A stretch of 64,000 bases of DNA from Flavitalea plasmicola (GTDB lineage Bacteria; Bacteroidota; Bacteroidia; Chitinophagales; Chitinophagaceae), in assembly GCF_030546645.1 (NCBI RefSeq), contig NZ_JAUOTO010000002.1, positions 744,001-808,000 of the forward strand, given 5' to 3'. The translations under genes and the position numbers were made by a program. This document shows positions 1-7,944 of the stretch, one piece after another; the stretch's first letter is position 1, and each line of letters begins with the position of its first letter. The notes beneath the pieces are model-generated. The model did no database searches. It was given only the letters and a program-made list of their open reading frames with translations, and was not told the origin of the DNA.

Positions 1-337
1 GGGCATCTGCCAGGATCAGGTCTGCAAAAGCGCTGTTTTGCAATATTTCTTCCAGGGGGACATCCCCTTGTTCTACGTCGTAATTTACTTTGGACATGGA
101 AAATGTGTGTTGGATCAGCTGCAGGTTGTCTTCCAGCAACTGCCTATCCTCTTCCTGTTGTGTCTCTACCAGCGGAAGGTCGGTGGTCAGCGGATAGGAT
201 AAATTGGCTAAAATATACGACCGGTGTAAAAGAATAATATGCACAAATGAATGATCCGTCTTCACTATGCTGAGGATGGAAGTTAAAATGCGGGAGGGTT
301 CATGTAATCCATCCAGCAGGAGCAGGATCCTTTTCAT
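1..337 (-). CDS. Universal stress protein-like, C-terminus cut by window edge
   Basis: The reverse strand is open from an ATG at 337 to the window edge, giving 112 codons. The product starts MKRILLLLDG, the beta-strand start of UspA-type proteins, and the visible part ends near DLILADA, which matches strand 4 of the Usp fold. The ATP-binding glycine motif would lie beyond the window, so nucleotide binding cannot be judged. It follows the nos operon on the same strand after a 91-bp gap, so co-transcription is possible but not shown. Usp proteins are cytoplasmic and linked to stress and anaerobic survival. Family assignment rests on the N-terminus and general pattern only. Confidence 0.6.
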   Translation of the reverse strand, partial: MKRILLLLDGLHEPSRILTSILSIVKTDHSFVHIILLHRSYILANLSYPLTTDLPLVETQQEEDRQLLEDNLQLIQHTFSMSKVNYDVEQGDVPLEEILQNSAFADLILADA

Positions 338-391
338 GGCCTTTCATTTACTTTTATTATTCATTGTCCAGGCAGGGGTAATACAGTTTTT

Positions 392-404
392 TCCACAGTG
401 TGGA
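392..404. repeat. Short inverted repeat upstream of the Usp-like gene
   Basis: Arms TCCACA and TGTGGA flank a single G, with two more A/T pairs outside. It sits between the end of the hydrolase-like gene and the Usp-like gene. It could be an operator or a weak terminator. No T-run follows, so I do not call it a terminator. Confidence 0.3.
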
Positions 405-428
405 GAATAATTCCTACCCGGACGCCGT

Positions 429-1121
429 TCACAGATCATCGTTTATGGAAGTTCCTGCGCTTACCAGCCCCCCTTGTCGCAGTGTATTCATTATCAAATG
501 CTTTTCAAACCACTCCGTTGTAAGGTGCGCTATCTTATAGGCTTTGCCGGCCGCCTCAAGCGAACCCACGGCGCCTTCCAGCACAACTATCTCTTTTTCA
601 CAATTCAGCCATTCATAAGCCTGTTTGTTCCATTCATTTATGTATACATTTTCCGAGGCAGTGATCAATAATAAAGCGGGCCTGACCAAGGGCAATTCAT
701 ATTTTATCAGGTCCGGCCGGCCACAGCGGCTTACGATCGCTTTAATTCTGCTGCCTGCTTTGATGGAAGCCTTCAATGCTGCCGCGGCAGCTACGTTCAC
801 CGCAAAATAACCCGCGGGTAAAGCCCGTAAAGCCGGCTGCTGAAACGCCCATTTTGTAACTTTTAACAGGCTTTCACTCATTCTATTAATATCGAAAGGA
901 TTATCAAATTCCTGTTCATCCGCGGAATCCAGTAAATAAGTGAACAGGGTGGCAAAGCGATGCCTGTTCAACATCCTGAAAAGGTATTCGTTCTGGACTT
1001 TTAAGGTCGGACAATCCTTTCCGACCGCGACGATCACCAGGCCCCGGGGTTGGTGGGGTATCTTTAAGGTGGCTGTTAAGCAAATATCCCGGAAAGTGAT
1101 ATGGATTTCATCTGGTCGCAT
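429..1121 (-). CDS. Dienelactone-hydrolase-like alpha/beta protein without catalytic triad
   Basis: The 230-residue product follows the pattern of the dienelactone-hydrolase-like family often found with phosphoribosyltransferases: a strand LVIVAVGKD near 28-36, the segment GYF near 104-106, AIVSRCGRPDL near 128-138, and a C-terminal TTEWFEKHL. The catalytic positions are changed. The nucleophile elbow, normally GAST G, reads AVNVA (107-111), so Ser becomes Asn109. The acid loop, normally GGRD, reads ASEN with Asn158. The His position in GATH is Gly186. It is probably a non-enzymatic homologue. It lies 36 bp downstream of the truncated haemoglobin gene at the end of the nos operon, which suggests a role tied to anaerobic or nitrosative conditions, but that is inference. 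Confidence 0.7.
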   Translation of the reverse strand: MRPDEIHITFRDICLTATLKIPHQPRGLVIVAVGKDCPTLKVQNEYLFRMLNRHRFATLFTYLLDSADEQEFDNPFDINRMSESLLKVTKWAFQQPALRALPAGYFAVNVAAAAALKASIKAGSRIKAIVSRCGRPDLIKYELPLVRPALLLITASENVYINEWNKQAYEWLNCEKEIVVLEGAVGSLEAAGKAYKIAHLTTEWFEKHLIMNTLRQGGLVSAGTSINDDL

Positions 1122-1157
1122 ACAAAAACCGGCACAATTCCCGTGCCACCGGGCTGG

Positions 1158-1532
1158 TCAATGGGCAGGCAGCCGGACCTGCATGAGCCGAGCAATGGAC
1201 ATAGCCCGTTGTCTGGCAATCTCTGCGTTCCTGCCCTCGAAAAGCTCGTCTACCGTCCGGGTAAAGAGCCGGATCCACTGATCGAAATGCACCCCGGAGA
1301 GGGGATGCCGCTGATGCAGCTGCATATGGGTCACCATCGGGTTGCCCGTATATCCACCTGTTTGAAACAATACGTTTTCCCAAAAATCATACATGACGGG
1401 CAGATGATGCTTCCAGTCTACTTTTACCACGTCATTGAAGATCGGGCCAATGACGACATCGTTGCGGACCTTCTCATAAAAAGCATCGATCAATTCACGG
1501 ATATCTTCTTTATTTTCAATATCTCTCTTCAT
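1158..1532 (-). CDS. Group III truncated haemoglobin, nos-operon copy
   Basis: The 124-residue product has the group III truncated globin pattern: FYEKV with a B10-type Tyr19, the segment HHLPVMYDFWENVLF, and NPM-x2-H with the presumed haem-ligating His69. It should be a cytoplasmic haem protein binding O2 or NO. The gene begins 19 bp after nosY ends and is on the same strand, so it is probably the seventh gene of the nos transcript. That context favours NO or O2 handling during N2O respiration. A paralogue with the same layout and the same His69 lies at 14573-14941. Function within group III is poorly defined; family assignment is firm. Confidence 0.9.
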   Translation of the reverse strand: MKRDIENKEDIRELIDAFYEKVRNDVVIGPIFNDVVKVDWKHHLPVMYDFWENVLFQTGGYTGNPMVTHMQLHQRHPLSGVHFDQWIRLFTRTVDELFEGRNAEIARQRAMSIARLMQVRLPAH

Positions 1533-1551
1533 ACGACCCGTGGTTTAATTG

Positions 1552-2319
1552 TCACCAATCCTTTCTGTTGAATTTCCGGACAGCCAGCCACAAAGGCACG
1601 AATATCCACATCAGCATGATCAGGCATGCGTACAGGCTGCCCCCTGTACCACCGAAGAACTCCCTGAATACGGCCCCTGTATAGCCCATCATGGCGGAAA
1701 TATCCATTTTAAGAAGCACAACGATCCTGCCCAGGTCGATGGGGTTAAGCGAGCCGAGAACGATGCTTATCTTTTCCAGCGGGTAGTCGCTGAATTGAAA
1801 CAGGATGAACAGAACGATGCCATCATAGATAAGAGAAAAATAAAACCAAAGCAGGATGGCAAGCCCGATGCCTTTCGCCTTGTCCCGGGTGATCATCGAT
1901 CCCAGCAGGGCAAGGGCAACGAAGATGATGGTCAATCCCATGCCGGTGGCCATCAGGACCAGTCCTGCCTGCGAGCCGCTGTAGAAAAGGATGGGCAACC
2001 CCGCCCCCACCAGGAATGCCAGTAATAATGATACTGTCAGGCCTATGAAAATGCTCAGCACGAGCCTTTTCCGTTGCAATGGCTGAGAGAGCAGCAGCTC
2101 GATGAACTCCGTCGAGTTGTATACGTAGATCGTTGAAAAGATAATGCTAACCAGAGGCAATACGATCAGGACGATGTTCAACAAACTCAGCATGCCTTTG
2201 CCGGCGGTGTCTTCCAGGTTGAATACGCTCAGAGAGATGGCCAGCAGAAATACGGTATACGCCAATACGATCCTGTTCCGTAAAATATCCAGGATGACAT
2301 ATTTAATGATCTTATTCAT
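1552..2319 (-). CDS. nosY: NosY, ABC permease for N2O reductase maturation
   Basis: This 255-residue integral membrane protein has about six hydrophobic segments, near 17-33, 46-68, 95-113, 119-143, 153-176 and 232-247. It is the permease of the NosDFY system that assembles the CuZ centre of nitrous oxide reductase. Assignment rests on the ABC-2 permease pattern and the fixed gene order nosD-nosF-nosY. It starts 3 bp after nosF stops, which suggests translational coupling. Length is close to that of known NosY proteins (about 275). Confidence 0.9.
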   Translation of the reverse strand: MNKIIKYVILDILRNRIVLAYTVFLLAISLSVFNLEDTAGKGMLSLLNIVLIVLPLVSIIFSTIYVYNSTEFIELLLSQPLQRKRLVLSIFIGLTVSLLLAFLVGAGLPILFYSGSQAGLVLMATGMGLTIIFVALALLGSMITRDKAKGIGLAILLWFYFSLIYDGIVLFILFQFSDYPLEKISIVLGSLNPIDLGRIVVLLKMDISAMMGYTGAVFREFFGGTGGSLYACLIMLMWIFVPLWLAVRKFNRKDW

Positions 2320-2322
2320 TCT

Positions 2323-3033
2323 TTATTTATTTGCTTGCATGATGCGGGCAATGGCCCTCACCAGCTTTTCTTCCCCTGTGTCCTTCTTCAGTTGATCGAG
2401 GCTCTTATGGAACAGTAGCTTACCCTCCTGCAGGTAGATCACTTCGCTGACCATATCGTCCAATTCGCTCAGGATATGGGAGGTGATCAGGATCAGCTTA
2501 CCTTTCTGTTTTTCCTTTCGGATCTTGTCTTTCAGCATTTCAGAAGAGACGGGATCCAGGCCTGCTGTCGGTTCGTCCAGTATGAGGACATCGGGGTTGA
2601 ACAGGAAGGCCAGGGCTGCGCTGACTTTCTGCCGGGTACCGCCGGACAAGGTCCGCATGCGCTTATCCATTATCCTGTTCAGCTGAAAAGCGGTAGCCAG
2701 GTCTTCGTCGAACGTGGCAGTGTCTTCCCTGCGAATGTCCTTCATCATGTCAAACACCTGTGCAATGGTCATATTATCCGGGAACCTGCCCGTCTGCGGC
2801 ATATAACCGATATGCCGCCTGTATTTCCAGTCATGAATGATATTCCTGTCGTTGAAGGTGATAAAGCCGCTGTCCGGAACTACCATACCCAACAGGCATT
2901 TAATAATAGTGGTCTTCCCGCTGCCATTGGGGCCGATCAATGAGATGGTTTGCCCCTTATTGCAGGTGAAGCTGACATTGTCCAGGGCCTTCAGCTTACC
3001 GAATCTTTTATTAACGTTGGTCGCGAAGATCAT
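2323..3033 (-). CDS. nosF: NosF, ABC ATPase for N2O reductase maturation
   Basis: The 236-residue product is a complete ABC ATPase. Walker A is GPNGSGKT (34-41), the signature is LSGGT (130-134), and Walker B is LILDEP (151-156), with a switch His in the ITSH segment that follows. It partners with NosY to energise NosD-dependent maturation of the copper centre in NosZ. The start codon overlaps the nosD stop by 4 bp. All catalytic motifs are intact. Confidence 0.93.
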   Translation of the reverse strand: MIFATNVNKRFGKLKALDNVSFTCNKGQTISLIGPNGSGKTTIIKCLLGMVVPDSGFITFNDRNIIHDWKYRRHIGYMPQTGRFPDNMTIAQVFDMMKDIRREDTATFDEDLATAFQLNRIMDKRMRTLSGGTRQKVSAALAFLFNPDVLILDEPTAGLDPVSSEMLKDKIRKEKQKGKLILITSHILSELDDMVSEVIYLQEGKLLFHKSLDQLKKDTGEEKLVRAIARIMQANK

Positions 3034-4265
3034 AGTCTCAGCGGTTTCATGGAAGGTTTGTCATCCTTTAAAGTTGCCGGTGTAATACTGGGTATCACCT
3101 TTTCGGTCCTGTCCATCAAGCTCACCATAAAGCTGTGGAAGAGCATCATAACGGCAGGATTCTTTTCGGCGATCATGGCATACATGCTTACAGGGTGATA
3201 GGGTACATCTCCGATGCCGTCCCGGTTTAGATCATACCCTTCATACTTATCCCAGTAATTATTGTCGAAGTTATTCAGCACCAGCGTTCCGTTGGTAGCC
3301 ACATCGAAAGTATTGCCCCTGAAATTATTCCTGGTGATGGTGTTGTCGGCGCAGCTGGCCTGGATCTTCAGCGCCCATCCATTACCGGTGAATGCATTCC
3401 CGGTCACGACGACCCGGGTGGTTCCTTCCATGTAGATGCCGCTGGTGTTATGGTTGAAAACATTATGATCCACCCTGCTGTCTGTGATCTCTTTCATCAG
3501 GATGCCGTACCACCCTCCCCCTCCATTTTCTGAAAAGGTATTGTCCAGCATGCTTACACCATGAGAAAACATCACCGATACGCCCGCTTCATTGTGCCGG
3601 AAAAGGTTGCCCTTGTAAATATCATGATGAGAGAACATGAAGTGCAAGCCATACCGTATGTTGTCCATACTTTGGTTGCCACGGATAAGGGAGTTGGTCA
3701 CGAATTCAAAATAAATGCCGTCCCGGTGATGGCTGATGACGTTGTCGACTATCTGCATCCCGTCACACTTCCAGCAATGGATGCCATTACCGGACTGTAC
3801 CTCGACGCCTGCGCGGCTCCGAAGTGTATTGCCTGCAATGATACAGCTGTCGGCATGCTGGCTATAGATGCCGAAGAAAGTATCGTCCAGGACATTATTC
3901 CGGATGATGACATGCTTTGCGCCATAGATCCTGACACCGGCGATATCATTCCAGTCAGAGACGCCGGAATGTTGGAGCAGGAATCCTTCCACTGTCACAC
4001 CATCGGCTTTTATGGATATGATCTCATATTTCTTTTCTCCATCCAGGATGGGCTGCCCTATGCCTTTCAGGCAAAGCCGCCTGTCAATCACCAGGCCCTT
4101 TTCCAGGTAGATCCCTTTCCTGACCAGGACGGTATCTCCCGGTGCGGCCCGGCCCACCGCCTGCCGGATGGAGGCGCAGGGTTCCCCCGGCCCCACATAC
4201 CAGGTCCTGGCGGCCGACAGGAGCGGCAGTATCAGTAGCGCTGCTATTTGTATAATTCTTTCCAT
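3030..4265 (-). CDS. nosD: NosD, periplasmic beta-helix maturation protein
   Basis: The 411-residue protein begins with a cleavable-type signal peptide ending near the Ala-Ala of LLSAA. It then shows repeated right-handed parallel beta-helix units of the type IIRNNVLDDT, IIAGNTLRS and NTFSENGGGGW (about 80-340). NosD acts in the periplasm with NosFY to build the CuZ cluster of NosZ. The gene overlaps the upstream NosL fusion gene by 22 bp and nosF by 4 bp. The C-terminal 60 residues are basic and hydrophobic, less typical of the helix. Length agrees with known NosD (about 400-450). Confidence 0.93.
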   Translation of the reverse strand: MERIIQIAALLILPLLSAARTWYVGPGEPCASIRQAVGRAAPGDTVLVRKGIYLEKGLVIDRRLCLKGIGQPILDGEKKYEIISIKADGVTVEGFLLQHSGVSDWNDIAGVRIYGAKHVIIRNNVLDDTFFGIYSQHADSCIIAGNTLRSRAGVEVQSGNGIHCWKCDGMQIVDNVISHHRDGIYFEFVTNSLIRGNQSMDNIRYGLHFMFSHHDIYKGNLFRHNEAGVSVMFSHGVSMLDNTFSENGGGGWYGILMKEITDSRVDHNVFNHNTSGIYMEGTTRVVVTGNAFTGNGWALKIQASCADNTITRNNFRGNTFDVATNGTLVLNNFDNNYWDKYEGYDLNRDGIGDVPYHPVSMYAMIAEKNPAVMMLFHSFMVSLMDRTEKVIPSITPATLKDDKPSMKPLRL

Positions 4266-5266
4266 GTCACCGGAGTTCCGTGCAGTTCAATTGCATACTT
4301 ATTCATAGTGTCAGCATCTTTGAAGGCCGCTATATTACCATTCATGGGGCTGTGCAGGGATTCGCTCTTCAGGAGATGGCCTTCATCCGCCTTTATCCAC
4401 TGCTGATTGCCTGAGAAATCAAGGAAATACACGTCTGCGATCTCATTTGCCGGCAGCAATTTCGAATCAAGGAATTGAAGGAGGCAATGGAAGTCGTCAA
4501 ACTTATAGATCTTTCTCTTGTTGGTCAGGATCTCTGCGCCGAACCGCCTGTCGGCGATGCCCATTTTGCAGAAGTCGCAGACGTCCTGTCCATAGCGGAT
4601 GGGTTGCGGTCCACCACCGGTGCAGCTTGTCATGAAAAGGATCCCCGGCGCCAGGATCGCCGCCACCGTCCGTGAGGAGACTGGATTTCGCCTGTCTTGT
4701 TTTTTCCATTCCAGGATACCTGCGGTCACCAGCAATAAACCCACCGCTGCAAAGATCCAGCCTCCACTGTCGGGAATAGAATAGGCGCCGAAATTGAGCA
4801 GCTGTTTATAGCCGATCAGCGGTGGCTGATAGGCCATACCTGGCACCCGGATAGGTGCGCCTTCGTCCAGGTTGTGCCCGTAGTTGTATTCCCACCGGTA
4901 GAAATCGATCATCGATGTGAAAGCGATCAGCAGGAACAGCAGCACCCACCCGTAGAACAGGCCCCTGCGGTTGATCAGGGCGACCAGCAGGCCGACGGCC
5001 AAAAACCCGCCGATGATATAGGGAAGGGCGATGAACTCCACGAAATCCCTGGTATGCAAGGTACGCATGCCTATGTAATGATTCAGGCCATTGACCACGT
5101 CCACATCCCCCCCGATGGCATTGGCATATATTTTCAACACCAGGCCTTCCGGGTACTGAGGCGCTGACAGCTCTATCCTCCAGATAGGAAGGAATAATAC
5201 CGCCACCATCGCTGCGGATGCCAGCAAAGTTATTACTCTGGTGACCGGGGAAATCTTGCGCTTCAT
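4244..5266 (-). CDS. nosL: Membrane domain fused to NosL copper chaperone
   Basis: This 340-residue open frame joins two parts normally encoded separately. Residues 1-190 form a membrane domain with about four hydrophobic segments (11-30, 76-98, 103-119, 168-184). Residues 200-340 are NosL, a copper chaperone for N2O reductase. Its Cu-site CDFCKM is at 230-235 and HSPMNG is near 305-310. The junction keeps what looks like the old NosL lipoprotein signal, hydrophobic 201-213 followed by TSC with Cys215. It may therefore act as a fifth membrane segment or still be processed. The start overlaps nosZ by 4 bp. The membrane part may correspond to the NosB-like protein of other clade II clusters; this is inference. 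Confidence 0.85.
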   Translation of the reverse strand: MKRKISPVTRVITLLASAAMVAVLFLPIWRIELSAPQYPEGLVLKIYANAIGGDVDVVNGLNHYIGMRTLHTRDFVEFIALPYIIGGFLAVGLLVALINRRGLFYGWVLLFLLIAFTSMIDFYRWEYNYGHNLDEGAPIRVPGMAYQPPLIGYKQLLNFGAYSIPDSGGWIFAAVGLLLVTAGILEWKKQDRRNPVSSRTVAAILAPGILFMTSCTGGGPQPIRYGQDVCDFCKMGIADRRFGAEILTNKRKIYKFDDFHCLLQFLDSKLLPANEIADVYFLDFSGNQQWIKADEGHLLKSESLHSPMNGNIAAFKDADTMNKYAIELHGTPVTWKELYK

Positions 5267-7248
5267 TTTGCAAGAGTTGAATCCGGTTCCGCCTTATTGG
5301 TGCTAAAGGTCAGCGCAACGCTGCTGCCGACAGGTGAAACCCGCACATAGCCCTGCATTTCCTGGTGCAGCGCGCTGCAAAAGTCCGTGCAATACATGGG
5401 ATAGACACCTGCTTCCCCCGGTACCCATTTCAGCGTGCAGGTCTCTCCGGGCATGATGAGGATCTCGGCATTCGCCGCTCCCTTTACGGCAAATCCGTGA
5501 GGGATATCCCAGTCCTGCTCGAGATTGGTCACGTGGAAATAGACTTCATCCCCCACCCTGACACCTTCAATATTGTCCGGCACAAAATGGGATCTGATAG
5601 CCGTGATATATACGTGCACCTTGTTACCTTCCCGTATTACCTTGGCTTCTTTCTCGCCCTTGGACGCATAGGGGTGGGCATTTCCCTCGATCCTGAAGAA
5701 TTTAGTGGATCCTTTCGAGATCAGGTCCGCCGGCATCGCCTGCGCATAGTGCGGCTCCCCTATCGTAGGGAAATCCAGGATCAGCTGCATTTTATCGCCG
5801 GAGATATCGTACAGCTGAGCGCTTTGCGCCAGTTCGGGACCCGTAGGAAGATAGCGATCCTTGGTGATCTTGTTATAGGCGATGAGGTATTTTCCATAAG
5901 GATTTTTAGAATCGCCGCCAGGTATGCACAGGTGCCCGACCGAATAATAGGTGGGGGCGCGGTCCAGCACCTTCAGGTCTTTCAGGCTCCATTTCACCAC
6001 TTCGGAGGATACGAACATGGACGTGTATGCATTGCCCTTGCCATCGAATTCCGTATGCAGCGGACCCAGCCCGGGCTTTTGCACTTCGCCCTGCAATGCA
6101 GCCGCGTATTTAATAACGGGAATTCCTTCATAGTCTCCTTCAAACTGCTTGTCGGCAATAGCTTTCAGCATTTTGGTATAGGAAAATACAGGTATCAGCG
6201 CCGCCAGCTTGCCGCTGCCCACGATAAATTCTCCCGAGGGATCCACATCACAGCCGTGGGGAGATTTCGGACAGGGAATAAAGTAAACCATATCCTTCAG
6301 CTCTTTAGGATCCAGCACCCATACTTCTTTCTCTACCGTCGAAGTAGCGCTATGTTTTTTCTCATCGTAAAGATTATGTACATAAGACACCTGTTTTTTA
6401 ACTCCTTTACCCTGGCGCATGTATTCCTCCGCCTTCTTCCAGTTGACGGCCATGATAAAATCTTTATCCCGCTGAGAGGCATTGACCTCCAGCAGCGTGT
6501 GGGCCTGTTCGGTATTATAGCAGGAAAAGAAGAACCAGTCATGGGAGGGGCCTTTGCCCGCGTGGCTGAGATCGAAGTCGATGCCCGGCAGCATGAGCTG
6601 GAAGGCGATCTTCATCTGACCGGAAGACGAATCAACGCTGATGAAGCTCACGGTGCCATGGAAATTCTTCTTATAAGAGTTGAGAGGGACGTCCTGGTTG
6701 TCACCCATGGGAACGCTGAACCGGGTGCCGGCCACTATATACTCGGTGTTTTCGGTGGTGAAGGGGCTGGAGTGGTTCCCGCCGCTGTTGGGTAATTCCA
6801 GGATCTCCGACGTCCTGAAACTTTTCAGGTCGATGCGGGCCACCCGGGGCGTATTATTCGCGTTGGCAAAAAGCCAGCGGCCGTCCGGCTGCCCTTTCGT
6901 CTGTGAAAGCTCCAGGTGGTGCTGGTCATCCCAGGGAACAAAACCGTGGGAGGTATTCAACATTGGTTTCGTTTCCTCGCTATAGCCATAGCCATTCTCC
7001 GGGAATACGGAAAATACGGGGATCAGCTTCAGCAGCCTTCCCGAAGGAAGCCCATAGACGGACACCTGTCCATTAAATCCACCCGAGACAAAATTGTAGA
7101 ACTCATCGTATTTGCCGGGCGCCACGTAAGTCCTTTCCGCCGCGTCCCCGGTGACGGCGGCACCGGCGTTCCTTGGTTTGCAGGCAGGTAATCCGAAAGT
7201 CATCATTATGCAGACGGCTAACAGGCCGTATTGATTTAGCATTCTCAT
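5263..7248 (-). CDS. nosZ: NosZ, Sec-type (clade II-like) nitrous oxide reductase
   Basis: The 661-residue enzyme reduces N2O to N2. The N-terminus is a Sec signal without twin arginine and ends in a lipobox-like LPAC (Cys23), so it may be a lipoprotein. An N-terminal seven-bladed propeller carries CuZ-type histidines, including DDQHH near 100. The C-terminal cupredoxin domain holds a complete CuA site: His584 in PHGF, then Cys620, Cys624, His628 and Met631 in YCTDFCSALHQEM. Sec export and the company of nosL, nosD, nosF and nosY with a c-type cytochrome mark it as the atypical clade. A C-terminal tail of about 20 residues follows the CuA domain. It lies 24 bp after the cytochrome gene and is controlled by the same presumed promoter. 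Confidence 0.96.
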   Translation of the reverse strand: MRMLNQYGLLAVCIMMTFGLPACKPRNAGAAVTGDAAERTYVAPGKYDEFYNFVSGGFNGQVSVYGLPSGRLLKLIPVFSVFPENGYGYSEETKPMLNTSHGFVPWDDQHHLELSQTKGQPDGRWLFANANNTPRVARIDLKSFRTSEILELPNSGGNHSSPFTTENTEYIVAGTRFSVPMGDNQDVPLNSYKKNFHGTVSFISVDSSSGQMKIAFQLMLPGIDFDLSHAGKGPSHDWFFFSCYNTEQAHTLLEVNASQRDKDFIMAVNWKKAEEYMRQGKGVKKQVSYVHNLYDEKKHSATSTVEKEVWVLDPKELKDMVYFIPCPKSPHGCDVDPSGEFIVGSGKLAALIPVFSYTKMLKAIADKQFEGDYEGIPVIKYAAALQGEVQKPGLGPLHTEFDGKGNAYTSMFVSSEVVKWSLKDLKVLDRAPTYYSVGHLCIPGGDSKNPYGKYLIAYNKITKDRYLPTGPELAQSAQLYDISGDKMQLILDFPTIGEPHYAQAMPADLISKGSTKFFRIEGNAHPYASKGEKEAKVIREGNKVHVYITAIRSHFVPDNIEGVRVGDEVYFHVTNLEQDWDIPHGFAVKGAANAEILIMPGETCTLKWVPGEAGVYPMYCTDFCSALHQEMQGYVRVSPVGSSVALTFSTNKAEPDSTLAK

Positions 7249-7272
7249 ATAAAAAAGAATTAAATTGAATTA

Positions 7273-7746
7273 CTATTTTACTCCATCATTCTGGCGCATG
7301 AATTCCAGCACATTGCGTGCATCGGTGTCGGTGAGGTTCTGATTGGGCATTTTAACCATACATATTTCCAGCATTGCCTGCGCCTTGGGATCCTTGTTCA
7401 ACATTTCTTCCGTGTTGGTCACAAAGTTCATGATCCATTCCGGTTTTCTTCTTTCTGTCACTCCCTTCCATCCGGGGCCTACCAGCTTTTCTCCCGTCAG
7501 CTTGTGACAGGAGGAGCATTTCACGTCATAAACGGCCTTGCCACCGTCAGCCATTTTATGATCCAGGCTGGATGCAAGGTCGACATGAGTGAATTTGCCC
7601 GCGCCTTTCGTCGAATCATAGGAGGATGCGGCTGCAGCGTTCTTGCTTTCCTTTTCCCCGGTGGAGCTATCCTTTTTTTCAGACCCACTGTCAGAACAGG
7701 CATAGATAAGGCCGCTCAAGGTTATCAATACCAGTAATTTTTTCAT
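7273..7746 (-). CDS. c-type cytochrome lipoprotein, probable electron donor to NosZ
   Basis: The 157-residue product has a lipoprotein signal with lipobox LIYAC (Cys17). A Ser/Lys/Glu/Ala-rich linker to about residue 50 is followed by one class I cytochrome c domain. The haem motif is CSSCH (77-81) and the likely sixth ligand is Met133 in KMPNQ. It is the first gene of the nos operon, directly upstream of nosZ, as in many clade II clusters that carry NosC-type cytochromes. It should deliver electrons to the CuA site from the periplasmic face of a membrane. The upstream region holds the Fnr-type palindrome. Confidence 0.92.
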   Translation of the reverse strand: MKKLLVLITLSGLIYACSDSGSEKKDSSTGEKESKNAAAASSYDSTKGAGKFTHVDLASSLDHKMADGGKAVYDVKCSSCHKLTGEKLVGPGWKGVTERRKPEWIMNFVTNTEEMLNKDPKAQAMLEICMVKMPNQNLTDTDARNVLEFMRQNDGVK

Positions 7747-7776
7747 TTTGAATTTGTTTGATGGTTAAATAGGACA

Positions 7777-7784
7777 CAAGATTA
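7777..7784 (-). promoter_or_regulatory. Candidate Bacteroidota -7 box for the nos operon
   Basis: On the minus strand this reads TAATCTTG, one base off the Bacteroidota -7 consensus TAnnTTTG, 31 bp upstream of the cytochrome start codon. A transcript would start about 4-5 bp further on. The centre of the adjacent palindrome would then be about 41 bp upstream of the start site, the place where Crp/Fnr activators contact polymerase in class II promoters. No clear -33 TTTG is seen, which fits activator dependence. This is a sequence-based guess. Confidence 0.45.
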
Positions 7785-7802
7785 CCCCTCGTTTATCGAT
7801 TA

Positions 7803-7824
7803 AAATATGATCTAAATCATATTT
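7803..7824. promoter_or_regulatory. Perfect Fnr/Crp-type palindromic operator
   Basis: Two 9-bp arms, AAATATGAT and ATCATATTT, are exact inverted copies around the spacer CTAA. The core TGAT-N4-ATCA is the half-site pattern of Fnr-type regulators. It lies between the divergent nos operon and the Crp/Fnr gene, so it could control both. The regulator beside it has a VETVIR recognition helix close to the Fnr VETISR pattern, which supports the match. Confidence 0.75.
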
Positions 7825-7944
7825 ACAGGCCTAATAATTGACTAAACACTGACTAAAATCATGTACATTAGGCTCAGAAATCAGGCGATCCGGTTGGTAG
7901 CAACGTTAGTTTTGAGGATATTACCGGAATCAAAATCAATCGCT

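Noticed and set aside
5365-6795. A 476-codon open frame antisense to nosZ
   Set aside because: nosZ is unmistakable here; the antisense frame is a by-product of its codon use.
7861-7944. N-terminal extension of the Crp/Fnr gene
   Set aside because: The 28 extra residues do not resemble the family; similarity begins at the ATG 7945-7948.
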